Origin: Clostridiales bacterium
GTDB taxonomy: Bacteria; Bacillota; Clostridia; Lachnospirales; Lachnospiraceae
NCBI GenBank assembly: GCA_018374355.1
Contig: JAHAFI010000011.1
Span: forward strand, 16,530 to 80,529
Reading direction: 5' to 3'
Length of the DNA: 64,000 bases
Under the pieces are notes generated by a model. It did not search any database. It worked only from the letters and a program-made list of their open reading frames with translations, and was not told where the DNA came from. Of this stretch, positions 1 through 8,196 are shown in pieces. Positions within the stretch are counted from its first letter, which is position 1; each line of letters starts with the position of its first letter. Made by a program: the position numbers and the translations under genes.

Positions 1-95
1 ATGGAGCCTGAAAGGCTGTATAGTTACAAAATTCATGGAAAAACTGGTTTCAACATATAGAATAAACCACTCTCACCAATGTATGAATAGCCGGC

Positions 96-138
96 AGCAC
101 CAGAGAGGATAGAAATGTATCCGTATCTGGTGCTTTTT
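96..138 (+). terminator. Rho-independent terminator of a gene upstream of the window
   Basis: A 9-bp stem (AGCACCAGA/TCTGGTGCT) encloses a second pairing (GGATA/TATCC) and is followed by TTTTT. It would end plus-strand transcription entering from the left. Bases 1-95 show no recognisable gene. Confidence 0.8.
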
Positions 139-193
139 GTATATAAGAAATGCAACAAAACGGACGGAAAATGACACTGTATATATAAATAAT

Positions 194-232
194 AAAAAAC
201 CCCAAAGCACCTTTCAATAAAGGACTTCAGGG
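194..232 (-). terminator. Terminator downstream of tRNA-Glu
   Basis: On the minus strand, just past the tRNA 3' end, a hairpin pairing CCC..GAAG..CCTTT with AAAGG..CTT..GGG is followed by TTTTTT. It fits a monocistronic tRNA transcript. Confidence 0.75.
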
Positions 233-242
233 CAACTAAGAG

Positions 243-314
243 CAGTTCGTAGGGGAATCGAACCCCTGTTTCCGCCGTGAGAGGGCGGCGTCTTAACCGC
301 TTGACCAACGAACC
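243..314 (-). tRNA. tRNA-Glu (anticodon CUC)
   Basis: The 72-nt minus-strand sequence folds as a cloverleaf. The acceptor arm is GGTTCGT/ACGAACT with a G1-U72 pair. The anticodon stem CCGCC/GGCGG carries loop CTCTCAC, giving anticodon CTC that reads GAG. The T arm is AGGGG-TTCGATT-CCCCT. CCA is not encoded. The CUC isoacceptor is the less common Glu tRNA beside UUC, so another Glu tRNA presumably lies elsewhere. The terminator immediately downstream suggests it is transcribed alone. Confidence 0.95.
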
Positions 315-596
315 TTGCTCGATTATAATAATACACTTTCCGAGAAAATGCAAGTGTTTTTTTGAATTTTTTTTATTTTTTTTGTTTTTCATTCAAAACC
401 GAATATTTTTAAGAGATTTTGCTAAGACTGTGATATTACTTTAGTGGAAGTAAATTGCTGTCATAGAAGTTAGGAAAAGTGGAAATGTGGGCAAGTTTGA
501 TTTTTATTAGATGAGAAACAGTCAAACTCATTCAAAAGAAATCAAAATTGTGCAATGTAAATGAAAAAGAATGACTGATTTTGTGAAAAAGTGTGA

Positions 597-625
597 TTGA
601 CTTTGGATGAATTTGAAGATATACT
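597..625 (+). promoter_or_regulatory. Sigma-A-type promoter of the fructose operon
   Basis: TTGACT (597-602) and TATACT (620-625) are separated by exactly 17 bp, about 44 bp upstream of the fruK start. The rest of the 354-bp gap between the tRNA and fruK is AT-rich with no gene. Related words TGACTGATT and TGATTGACT around 573-602 could be FruR sites, but this is a guess. Confidence 0.8.
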
Positions 626-668
626 TTAATCAGAAAAACAAAGCAGCAGTAAAGCAGGAGGAAAGGTT

Positions 669-1583
669 ATGATTTACACAGTGACTTTTAATCCGTCTCT
701 GGATTACATCGTATCGGTGGAAGATTTTAAACTCGGACTTACCAACCGGACGAGTTCCGAACTTCTTCTTCCGGGAGGAAAAGGGATCAATGTATCAACG
801 GTCCTGAGAAATCTCGGAATTGAAAGCACCGCATTAGGATTTATCGCCGGATTCAGCGGTGATGAAATTATCCGGAGACTGGAAAAACTTGGGGTAAAGA
901 ATGGATTTATCCGTCTGGAAGAAGGATTTTCCAGAATCAATCTCAAATTGAAATCCATCGATGGAACAGAAATCAACGGACAGGGACCAAATATTGATGA
1001 GAAAAAAGTGCAGAAGCTGATGGAGCAGCTTAACCAGCTTGACGAAGGCGATGTGCTTTTCCTATCAGGAAGCATTCCGGCCTCAATGCCTGACGATGTA
1101 TATCAGAAAATCATGGAACTTTTGGAGGGAAGAGGTGTGCAGATTGCAGTGGATGCAACGAAAGACCTGTTGTTAAAGGTTCTCCCTCACCATCCGTTTA
1201 TGATCAAACCCAATAACCATGAACTAGGTGAAATTTTCGGAGCAGAGCTGAAAACACGGCCATCGGTTATCCCGTATGCGAAGAAGCTGCAGGAGCAGGG
1301 AGCAAGAAATGTACTGGTTTCCATGGCGGGAGAAGGGGCGGTGCTTGTTGCGGAAGACGGCGCTATTTACGAAACCCCGGCTCCGAAGGGAGTACTGGTG
1401 AATGGAGTCGGTGCAGGTGACTCCATGGTTGCAGGATTTATGGCAGGTTACATGGAAAAACAGGATTATGAATATGCATTCCATATGGGTGTGGCGGCAG
1501 GAAGCGCCAGTGCATTTTCAGAGAATCTTGCAACAAAGGAAGAAATTGCTGCAGTTTACCGTCAGGTAGCAGGCATGGAATAA
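669..1583 (+). CDS. fruK: 1-phosphofructokinase (PfkB family)
   Basis: The 304-residue PfkB-family sugar kinase phosphorylates fructose 1-phosphate, the product of the fructose PTS, to fructose 1,6-bisphosphate in the cytosol. The first PfkB signature (PGGKGIN, residues 35-41) and the C-terminal anion-hole/catalytic motif GAGD (248-251, with Asp251 as the base) are both present, and the length is normal. The start is set by an AGGAGG box just upstream. It is first in an operon with fruA, an HPr and a DeoR regulator, which points to fructose 1-phosphate rather than tagatose 6-phosphate as substrate. Assignment is confident from both family and context. Confidence 0.93.
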   Translation: MIYTVTFNPSLDYIVSVEDFKLGLTNRTSSELLLPGGKGINVSTVLRNLGIESTALGFIAGFSGDEIIRRLEKLGVKNGFIRLEEGFSRINLKLKSIDGTEINGQGPNIDEKKVQKLMEQLNQLDEGDVLFLSGSIPASMPDDVYQKIMELLEGRGVQIAVDATKDLLLKVLPHHPFMIKPNNHELGEIFGAELKTRPSVIPYAKKLQEQGARNVLVSMAGEGAVLVAEDGAIYETPAPKGVLVNGVGAGDSMVAGFMAGYMEKQDYEYAFHMGVAAGSASAFSENLATKEEIAAVYRQVAGME

Positions 1584-1625
1584 GAAATACATGGAAAAGG
1601 ATAAATCAAACAAGGAGGCAGGATT

Positions 1626-3539
1626 ATGAGGATTACAGATTTGCTTGACATCAGAAGCATTTCTATGGATGCAGCGCCAAAGAGCAAGAATGAGACGCTG
1701 GATCAGGCAGTTGCACTTATGGTGAAAAGCGGAAAGATCAATGATGAGGAAAGGTACAGGAAGCAGGTATACGCAAGAGAGGAAGAAAGTACAACGGGTA
1801 TCGGCGAAGGAATTGCAATTCCACATGGAAAATGTGATGCAGTGGATAAACCGGGACTGGCTGCGATGGTGATCCGGGACGGTGTGGATTTTGATTCACT
1901 GGATGGAGAACCGGTGACTCTGCTGTTCCTGATCGCGGCGCCGAATACAAAAGAAAATGTACATCTGGATGTACTCAGCAAGTTATCGATGATGCTGATG
2001 GATGAGGAGTTTACCAAAGATTTACGGGAGGCACAGACTCCGGAAGAATTTCTGGAGATCATCGACAAAGCGGATGATGAGAAGAAAAGTGTGGATGAAC
2101 GGCTGGCAGATATGAATGAGGCAGAGGAAAATCAGGTGAAGCTTCTTGCCGTAACCTCCTGTCCTACAGGTATCGCCCATACTTATATGGCTGCGGAAGG
2201 AATTGAGAAGGCGGCAAAAGCCAGAAATTGTTTTATCAAGGTTGAAACAAGAGGCTCCGGCGGCGCCAAGAACGTACTTACCCAGCAGGAAATTGAGGCG
2301 GCTGACTGCATTATCGTAGCAGCAGATGCACAGGTACCTATGGATCGTTTTGATGGGAAGAAAGTGATTGAACGTCAGGTATCTGATGGTATCAATAAGG
2401 CAGATGAACTGGTGGAACTGGCGATTTCCGGAAATGTTCCGGTATATAAAAGCTCCAATACATCCTCTTCCTCCTCCGCAGCCGGAAAATCCGGAGGCAG
2501 TATCGGACATCAGATTTATACACAGCTTATGAACGGTGTATCTCATATGCTTCCGTTCGTTGTAGGCGGAGGTATTCTGATCGCTATCGCATTTTTGATC
2601 GATGCTCTTTCCGTAGACATCAATGCATTGGCTGAAGCGGAACGTGCAAATTTTGGTACGATTAGTCCGGTAGCTGCCATATTTAAAAATATCGGCGGTG
2701 TGGCATTCAGCCTAATGCTTCCGGTACTGGCAGGATTTATCGCTATGGCAATCGGAGACAGACCGGCGCTGGCGGTAGGTTTTGTGGGAGGAATGATGGC
2801 GGCAGACGGAACGTCAGGTTTCCTCGGAGCGTTAGTTGCCGGATTTGCTGCAGGCTATATTATCCTTGCACTGCGCAAGATATGTGAAAAACTGCCGGAA
2901 GCTCTGGAAAAGATAGCGCCCGTACTGATTTATCCGGTTGCAGGCATACTGATCATGGGACTTCTGATGTGCTTTGCAGTAGAACCGGTGATGGGCGGAA
3001 TCAACACAGCATTAAACAACGGTCTTACAAGCATGGGTGGTTCCAGCAAAATCGTGCTCGGTATGGTTCTCGGCGGAATGATGGCAATTGATATGGGTGG
3101 TCCGTTTAACAAAGCCGCTTACGTATTTGGTTCTGCCGCAATTGCAGCAGGAAACTATGATATTATGGCAGCCGTTATGATCGGCGGTATGGTGCCGCCC
3201 TGTGCCATTGCCCTTGCAACCGTGTTATTTAAAAATAAATTTACAAAAGAAGAAAGAGAATCTGGTCCGACCAACTTTATCATGGGCCTTGCATTCATTA
3301 CGGAAGGTGCGATTCCTTTTGCGGCAGCCGACCCGATTCATGTACTCCCGGCGAGCATCATCGGGGCAGGAACTGCAGGAGCATTATCCATGGCTTTCGG
3401 CTGTACCTTGATGGCGCCTCACGGCGGAATTTTCGTGGTACCGGTTGTGGGAAATGCATTGATGTATCTTGTAGCGCTGGCGGCAGGAACTGCAGCAGCA
3501 GCAGTACTGCTGGGCGTATCAAAGAAAAAGATAGCATAA
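1626..3539 (+). CDS. fruA: PTS fructose transporter subunit EIIABC
   Basis: The single 637-residue polypeptide carries all three sugar-specific PTS domains and imports fructose as fructose 1-phosphate. EIIA occupies about residues 1-150, with phosphorylatable His67 in the motif IPHGK. EIIB starts near 171, with phosphocysteine Cys179 in SCPTGIAHT. EIIC (about 290-637) is a hydrophobic multi-span domain. A Ser/Ala/Gly-rich linker (about 270-290) joins B and C. AAGGAGG precedes the start, 42 bp after fruK. Phosphate should arrive from HPr, encoded just downstream. Enzyme I is not in this window. Confidence 0.94.
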   Translation: MRITDLLDIRSISMDAAPKSKNETLDQAVALMVKSGKINDEERYRKQVYAREEESTTGIGEGIAIPHGKCDAVDKPGLAAMVIRDGVDFDSLDGEPVTLLFLIAAPNTKENVHLDVLSKLSMMLMDEEFTKDLREAQTPEEFLEIIDKADDEKKSVDERLADMNEAEENQVKLLAVTSCPTGIAHTYMAAEGIEKAAKARNCFIKVETRGSGGAKNVLTQQEIEAADCIIVAADAQVPMDRFDGKKVIERQVSDGINKADELVELAISGNVPVYKSSNTSSSSSAAGKSGGSIGHQIYTQLMNGVSHMLPFVVGGGILIAIAFLIDALSVDINALAEAERANFGTISPVAAIFKNIGGVAFSLMLPVLAGFIAMAIGDRPALAVGFVGGMMAADGTSGFLGALVAGFAAGYIILALRKICEKLPEALEKIAPVLIYPVAGILIMGLLMCFAVEPVMGGINTALNNGLTSMGGSSKIVLGMVLGGMMAIDMGGPFNKAAYVFGSAAIAAGNYDIMAAVMIGGMVPPCAIALATVLFKNKFTKEERESGPTNFIMGLAFITEGAIPFAAADPIHVLPASIIGAGTAGALSMAFGCTLMAPHGGIFVVPVVGNALMYLVALAAGTAAAAVLLGVSKKKIA

Positions 3540-3567
3540 GAGAGAAAAAGAGAAAGAAAAAAGTAAT

Positions 3568-3601
3568 CCTTTTCAGGTAGACACAGTGATACCTGAAAAG
3601 G
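3568..3601 (+). other. Perfect 12-bp hairpin between fruA and the HPr gene
   Basis: CCTTTTCAGGTA and TACCTGAAAAGG form a perfect stem around a 10-nt loop. No T tract follows (next bases TATAATAAG), so it is not a standard terminator. It could be an mRNA-stabilising or processing hairpin that sets fruA:HPr stoichiometry, or a DNA operator. Confidence 0.7.
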
Positions 3602-3633
3602 TATAATAAGAAGAAAATAAAGGAGATAATATC

Positions 3634-3891
3634 ATGAAAGAATTTAAGTATGTAATCACTGATCCCGAAGGAATCCATGCACGCCCTGCCGGAATGTTAG
3701 TAAAAGCTGTGAAGGAATTTGCCTGCGACGTAAAGATCGCAAAAGACGGAAAAGCAATGAACTGCAAAGCAATTTTTGGAGTAATGGGACTCGGCGTGAA
3801 AAAGGACGATGAAGTGACACTGACCTTTGATGGCGCTGACGAAGAGGCAGCATGCGAAGCAATCAGCAAGTTCATGCAGGAGAACCTTTAA
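3634..3891 (+). CDS. ptsH: HPr-family phosphocarrier protein with Ala at position 46
   Basis: The 85-residue protein is colinear with Bacillus HPr. The PTS phosphorylation site is intact (GIHARPAG, His15, Arg17). The regulatory serine is replaced: where B. subtilis has K45-S46-I47-M48-G49, this protein has K45-A46-I47-F48-G49. It should therefore carry phosphate from Enzyme I to FruA but cannot be phosphorylated by HPr kinase or act as a P-Ser-HPr corepressor of CcpA. Its place between fruA and fruR suggests a fructose-dedicated HPr, analogous in role to enterobacterial FPr. Whether the genome also has a normal HPr cannot be seen here. Confidence 0.92.
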   Translation: MKEFKYVITDPEGIHARPAGMLVKAVKEFACDVKIAKDGKAMNCKAIFGVMGLGVKKDDEVTLTFDGADEEAACEAISKFMQENL

Positions 3892-3931
3892 TCAGGGATA
3901 CAAGAATGGAAGAAGATAAGGCGGGAAGGCA

Positions 3932-4672
3932 ATGTTAACACAACAACGGCAGGAAATGATACTGAAACTTTTGAAAGAACGGGGCAGTATCACGGTAACA
4001 GAAGTGAAAGATATTCTGGATACATCGGAATCTACAATCCGCAGAGATATTACGGCATTGGACAAAGAAGGAAAACTTGTCAAAGTTTTTGGCGGCGCAG
4101 TTCTGGCAGAACAAAAAGTAACTGCCTATGAATACACGGTGGAACAAAAAAGCGATTTGAATCAGGAAGAAAAAAGACGAATTGCTCAGTATGCTGCAGA
4201 GATGGTAACCCCGGAAGATTTCGTTTACCTAGATGCAGGAACCACAACCGCATATATGATTGATTATATCAAAGCAAGTCATGCAACCTTTGTTACGAAT
4301 GCTGTTGCCCACGCACAGAAGCTTGCTGCCCGGGGTGTCCGGGTAATTCTCATCGGTGGGGAGCTGAAAGCATCCACGGAGGCGATCATCGGTAATCAAG
4401 CCTTGCAGATCCTGCAGACTTATCACTTCACAAAAGGTTTTTTTGGGACAAACGGAGTCACAAAGAAAAGCGGGTTTACAACCCCTGATGTCAATGAAGC
4501 GCTGATTAAACAGACTGCGGTGAAACAATGCCGCAAAAGCTACGTGCTGTGCGACTACTCTAAGTTTGACAACGTAAGTTCCGTAACCTTTTCTTCCTTT
4601 GATGCGGCAGCGATTGTGACGGATCGGGAAATAAAGGGATATGAAGATTGTAAAAATATTATAATTGTTTAA
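3932..4672 (+). CDS. fruR: DeoR-family transcriptional regulator of the fructose operon
   Basis: The 246-residue protein has an N-terminal DeoR winged helix (start RQEMILKLL; recognition segment SESTIRRDI at about 32-40) and a C-terminal sugar-phosphate sensor domain with the DAGTTT and IGG motifs typical of DeoRC. It lies 40 bp after the HPr gene and is the last gene before a strong terminator. By family precedent it probably represses fruK-fruA until fructose 1-phosphate accumulates. The effector is inferred, not visible. The ribosome binding site (GGGAAGG) is modest. Confidence 0.88.
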   Translation: MLTQQRQEMILKLLKERGSITVTEVKDILDTSESTIRRDITALDKEGKLVKVFGGAVLAEQKVTAYEYTVEQKSDLNQEEKRRIAQYAAEMVTPEDFVYLDAGTTTAYMIDYIKASHATFVTNAVAHAQKLAARGVRVILIGGELKASTEAIIGNQALQILQTYHFTKGFFGTNGVTKKSGFTTPDVNEALIKQTAVKQCRKSYVLCDYSKFDNVSSVTFSSFDAAAIVTDREIKGYEDCKNIIIV

Positions 4673-4677
4673 AAAAT

Positions 4678-4725
4678 GCCGATATCCGGGGAAATGGCAT
4701 TCCGCGGATATCGGCGTTCTTTTTT
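4678..4725 (+). terminator. Terminator of the fructose operon
   Basis: An 11-bp stem GCCGATATCCG/CGGATATCGGC with a 16-nt loop is followed by TTCTTTTTT, immediately after the fruR stop codon. Confidence 0.9.
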
Positions 4726-4804
4726 AAGGACACTCAAAATTAGGGGACAGGTGTAAGGCGAAGTAACTGTACTGCAAACTTGAAACGGAAGGAGGGAATC
4801 ATTT

Positions 4805-5809
4805 ATGAAGAAAAAAACACATGGAACTCTGGCACTATTTTTGGCAGTGCTGCTTTTGGCAGGTGGCTGCGGAGCAGTAGACAAATCGGCGGAGACTGTA
4901 AATCAGATGATGGATTTCGCAGGAACCGCCGATGGAGGATGGACAGAAGAGATGAAAACGGAATCTGCGGTGGAAACCGCTTCTGCGGCAGAGGAAGAGG
5001 TTGGGGATACAGCGTCATCCGGGGAAGAAAACGACGCTTTGGATTTGTCCAAAACCGATCAGGCGGCGAGAAAACTGATCAAAACTGTATCCCTTTCTAT
5101 GGAAACAAAGGAATTTGACACGTTAAAGACAAAGCTGGAGGAATCTGTCACTTCTTTTGGAGGCTATATTGAGAATTCCAGCTTTGATGCTCCGCAGGGG
5201 GAATACAATTACCGGTATTATTCCCTGACGGTCCGTATCCCTTCAGAAAAACTGGATGAATTTGTGGCAGAGACAGGGAAAATGGGAATCCTGACAAACA
5301 AAACGGAGAGTGTGGAGGATGTGACGCTGGATTATGTGGATAAAACGGCGTATAAGGAATCCCTTCAGGTGGAATATGACCGTGTGACAGAGCTTCTGGA
5401 AAAGGCGGAGGATTTGGAACAGGTTCTTGCGCTGGAATCCAAACTTTCCCAGCTCCGTTATGAGATCAACAGCTATGAATCCCAGCTTCGCACCTATGAC
5501 AATCTGATTGATTACAGTACTGTGCATATTTATATTTCGGAAGTGGAATATGAAAAGGAAGTATCGGATACCATAGGAAGCCGGATCAGCAATGGATTCC
5601 GTTCCAGTCTCTATCAGGTACGGGATTTCTTCGTAAATCTGTTTGTGGGACTGGTGTCCAATATTCCGGTGCTCTTACTGCTGGCAGCGGCGGCTGTGAT
5701 GATTGCTTTGATTGTAAAGAAAGCTATTCGGCGAAGAGGAGAAAAGAAATCGAGAACAATACATACAGAAACAAGGGAAATGGATTCGGAAAATAAAGAA
5801 AATCAGTAG
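4805..5809 (+). CDS. DUF4349 domain lipoprotein
   Basis: The 334-residue protein begins with a lipoprotein signal peptide (KKK, hydrophobic core, lipobox-like LAGGC with Cys22). An acidic low-complexity linker follows (about 30-90). The DUF4349 region begins near RKLIKTVSL, has a heptad-like segment around 185-240, and ends in one membrane span (about 283-303) with a basic cytoplasmic tail. DUF4349 proteins are common in Firmicutes and have no settled function; a cell-envelope role is the most one can say. AGGAGG supports the start. It stands between two terminators/promoters and seems to be a single gene. Confidence 0.85.
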   Translation: MKKKTHGTLALFLAVLLLAGGCGAVDKSAETVNQMMDFAGTADGGWTEEMKTESAVETASAAEEEVGDTASSGEENDALDLSKTDQAARKLIKTVSLSMETKEFDTLKTKLEESVTSFGGYIENSSFDAPQGEYNYRYYSLTVRIPSEKLDEFVAETGKMGILTNKTESVEDVTLDYVDKTAYKESLQVEYDRVTELLEKAEDLEQVLALESKLSQLRYEINSYESQLRTYDNLIDYSTVHIYISEVEYEKEVSDTIGSRISNGFRSSLYQVRDFFVNLFVGLVSNIPVLLLLAAAAVMIALIVKKAIRRRGEKKSRTIHTETREMDSENKENQ

Positions 5810-5815
5810 GATTAT

Positions 5816-5844
5816 TTGACGCTTCTGTCAAAAAAACGTATAAT
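5816..5844 (+). promoter_or_regulatory. Promoter of glgX
   Basis: TTGACG (5816-5821) and TATAAT (5839-5844) are separated by 17 bp. The predicted transcript would begin near 5851, only about 9 nt before the ATG at 5860, which bears on start-codon choice. Confidence 0.82.
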
Positions 5845-5859
5845 TAGGCAAGGAATGAT

Positions 5860-8043
5860 ATGACAAAAAAGGTAGCAAATAAATATAAAACTACAAATGA
5901 CAGGAGAAAAAAATTGAAAGTACAGAGCCAGAATTATTTAGTCAATCCAGCGCTTGATCTGCGCCCTATGAGTGAGGTGGCAGGCTTTCCGGTACGCCCC
6001 GGTATGTTTGATGTCAATGGGGCTACGGATCTTCAGTGCGGAGTGAATTTCACGATTCATACACACTACGGAACATCCTGCGAATTGCTGCTGTTTCACA
6101 AAGATCAGGAAGAACCCTATGCGGTTCTTCCTTTTCCGGATGAGTATAAGATCGGAGATGTCTATTCGATGATTGTATTTGGACTGGATGTGACGGAATT
6201 TGAATACGCCTACCGGGTAAACGGCCCGTACAGACCAAAAAAAGGACACTTGTTTGATAAAAACAATATTCTTTTGGACCCGTATGCCAGAGCGGTTGCA
6301 GGCCAGCATACATGGGGAGAAAGAAAGCGGGGAGCTTACCATGCCCGGGTTGTGCGGGATACCTTTGACTGGGGAGATATGCCCCAGTCCACCAGAAAAC
6401 TCAGTGATCTTATTATTTATGAACTGCATGTCCGAAGCTTTACCCAGCACCCGTCTTCCGGGGTGCAGAACCGGGGAACCTTTGCGGGGCTGATGGAAAA
6501 GATTCCTTATCTGAAGGAACTGGGAATCAATGCGGTAGAGCTGATGCCGATTTTTGAATTTGATGAAAATATGAATGCCCGGGAGATTGACGGGAAAAAA
6601 CTTTTAGACTACTGGGGCTACAATACCGTAAGCTTTTTTGCCCCGAATACCAGCTACACCTCCTCTCAGGAGTACAACCGGGAAGGAACAGAGCTGAAAG
6701 AAATGATCAAGGCCCTCCATGATAATGGAATTGAAGTCATTTTGGATGTGGTATTTAATCACACTGCAGAAGGAAATGAGCAGGGGCCGTCTTTCTGCTT
6801 CAAAGGGCTGGACAACAAAGTGTACTATATGCTGACACCCGATGGAAACTATTATAATTTCAGCGGCTGCGGCAATACCCTGAACTGCAATCATCCCGTT
6901 GTGCGTCAGATGATTCTGGAGTGTCTTAGGTACTGGACGGTCAATTACCGGGTGGATGGATTCCGGTTTGATCTGGCAAGTATTTTGGGAAGAAATGAGG
7001 ACGGTTCACCGATGAACAATCCTCCGCTTCTGGAAAGTCTTGCCAACGATCCGCTGCTTGCCAATGTCAAGCTGATTGCTGAGGCATGGGATGCAGGAGG
7101 ACTGTATCAGGTGGGAAGTTTCCCGGCCAGCAAACGATGGGCAGAGTGGAACGGCAGATACCGCGATTCCATGCGCTCTTATCTGAAAGGAGAGTGTTGG
7201 GAGGCGTGGAATGCGGCATGGAGCATCTGCGGCTCCGGGGATCTTTACGGGGGCTACTACTCAGATTATAAAGGAAGCTATGCAGGCTACAATTCCTGTA
7301 TCAATTTTATTACCTGCCATGACGGATTTACGCTGTATGATCTTTATTCTTATAATGAAAAGCATAATTTCGGCAACGGCTGGGACAACACAGACGGAGC
7401 AAATGATAACCGGAGCTGGAACTGCGGAGCAGAAGGAGAGACTGACGATCCGGAGGTTCTGAATCTGCGGTACCGGATGATCCGAAATGCCTTTGCGGTG
7501 CTGATGTGCAGCAGAGGAACCCCCATGTTTCTTGCGGGGGATGAATTTGGAAACACCCAGTATGGCAATAATAACCCCTACTGTCAGGATAATGAAATTT
7601 CATGGCTGGACTGGAATCTTTTGAAGAAAAACCGGGAATTATTTGAATTTTTCAAATTTATGATTGCTTATCGTCAGAAGCATCCGGTTATCCGTAAGAG
7701 ACTTCCCGATGCGGTCTGCGGTATGGACGGACTTCATACCCATGATGTCAGAGCAGAGAATACCCAGATTCCGCAGGACACGAGGACAATGGCGGTGAGC
7801 TTTGTGGGCTATGACAGGGAGAAGGGCAGAGATGATATTGTATATGTGGCGGTAAATACCTACTGGGAGGATGTGGAAATCACCCTTCCGGCCCTTAAAA
7901 ACGGTGCATGGCATCTGAGTGTAAATACTTATGGGGATGAACATGGGCGGTACTGCTATCCGGAAGGACAGGAAGTTAGAATTGACAATGAATTTATTAT
8001 GCGTCCCCGCACGGTGGCAGTTTTTACAGTGAGAGCCTTTTGA
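5860..8043 (+). CDS. glgX: Glycogen debranching enzyme (GlgX/isoamylase type, GH13)
   Basis: The 727-residue protein has an N-terminal CBM48-like domain (about 45-165) and a GH13 barrel with all four conserved regions: DVVFNH (296-301), DGFRFD with nucleophile Asp371, IAEAW with acid/base Glu408, and CHDGF with transition-state Asp488. It should hydrolyse alpha-1,6 branch points of glycogen or limit dextrins in the cytosol. The first 18 residues are very basic. A TTG at 5914, 7 nt after AGGAG (5902-5906), is a credible alternative start giving 709 residues, because the ATG at 5860 sits almost at the predicted transcript 5' end. A catalytically dead paralog lies at 60.6-62.5 kb. Confidence 0.93.
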   Translation: MTKKVANKYKTTNDRRKKLKVQSQNYLVNPALDLRPMSEVAGFPVRPGMFDVNGATDLQCGVNFTIHTHYGTSCELLLFHKDQEEPYAVLPFPDEYKIGDVYSMIVFGLDVTEFEYAYRVNGPYRPKKGHLFDKNNILLDPYARAVAGQHTWGERKRGAYHARVVRDTFDWGDMPQSTRKLSDLIIYELHVRSFTQHPSSGVQNRGTFAGLMEKIPYLKELGINAVELMPIFEFDENMNAREIDGKKLLDYWGYNTVSFFAPNTSYTSSQEYNREGTELKEMIKALHDNGIEVILDVVFNHTAEGNEQGPSFCFKGLDNKVYYMLTPDGNYYNFSGCGNTLNCNHPVVRQMILECLRYWTVNYRVDGFRFDLASILGRNEDGSPMNNPPLLESLANDPLLANVKLIAEAWDAGGLYQVGSFPASKRWAEWNGRYRDSMRSYLKGECWEAWNAAWSICGSGDLYGGYYSDYKGSYAGYNSCINFITCHDGFTLYDLYSYNEKHNFGNGWDNTDGANDNRSWNCGAEGETDDPEVLNLRYRMIRNAFAVLMCSRGTPMFLAGDEFGNTQYGNNNPYCQDNEISWLDWNLLKKNRELFEFFKFMIAYRQKHPVIRKRLPDAVCGMDGLHTHDVRAENTQIPQDTRTMAVSFVGYDREKGRDDIVYVAVNTYWEDVEITLPALKNGAWHLSVNTYGDEHGRYCYPEGQEVRIDNEFIMRPRTVAVFTVRAF

Positions 8044-8050
8044 TGATGGA

Positions 8051-8105
8051 ACACACCTGCTTTTTGACTGAGAGACGGTTAAAAAGCAGGTGTGTCGTAT
8101 TTTTC
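8051..8105 (+). terminator. Terminator of glgX
   Basis: A perfect 15-bp stem (ACACACCTGCTTTTT and its complement) with a 15-nt loop is followed by CGTATTTTT. Confidence 0.88.
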
Positions 8106-8118
8106 AATATCTTTTTGT

Positions 8119-8147
8119 TTGGCATTTAGAAAGAATTGTGATATAAT
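8119..8147 (+). promoter_or_regulatory. Promoter of the HAD phosphatase gene
   Basis: TTGGCA (8119-8124), 17-bp spacer and TATAAT (8142-8147), about 50 bp upstream of the chosen start. It rules out upstream in-frame starts that overlap the preceding terminator. Confidence 0.8.
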
Positions 8148-8196
8148 AGCCGCAGTTTTGGGCAAAAATAGGGTTTGTATGTATGAGGAACAAAGG

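Noticed and set aside
33..392. 119-codon minus-strand frame over the tRNA
   Set aside because: It runs through the tRNA-Glu and its terminator and has no protein-like composition.
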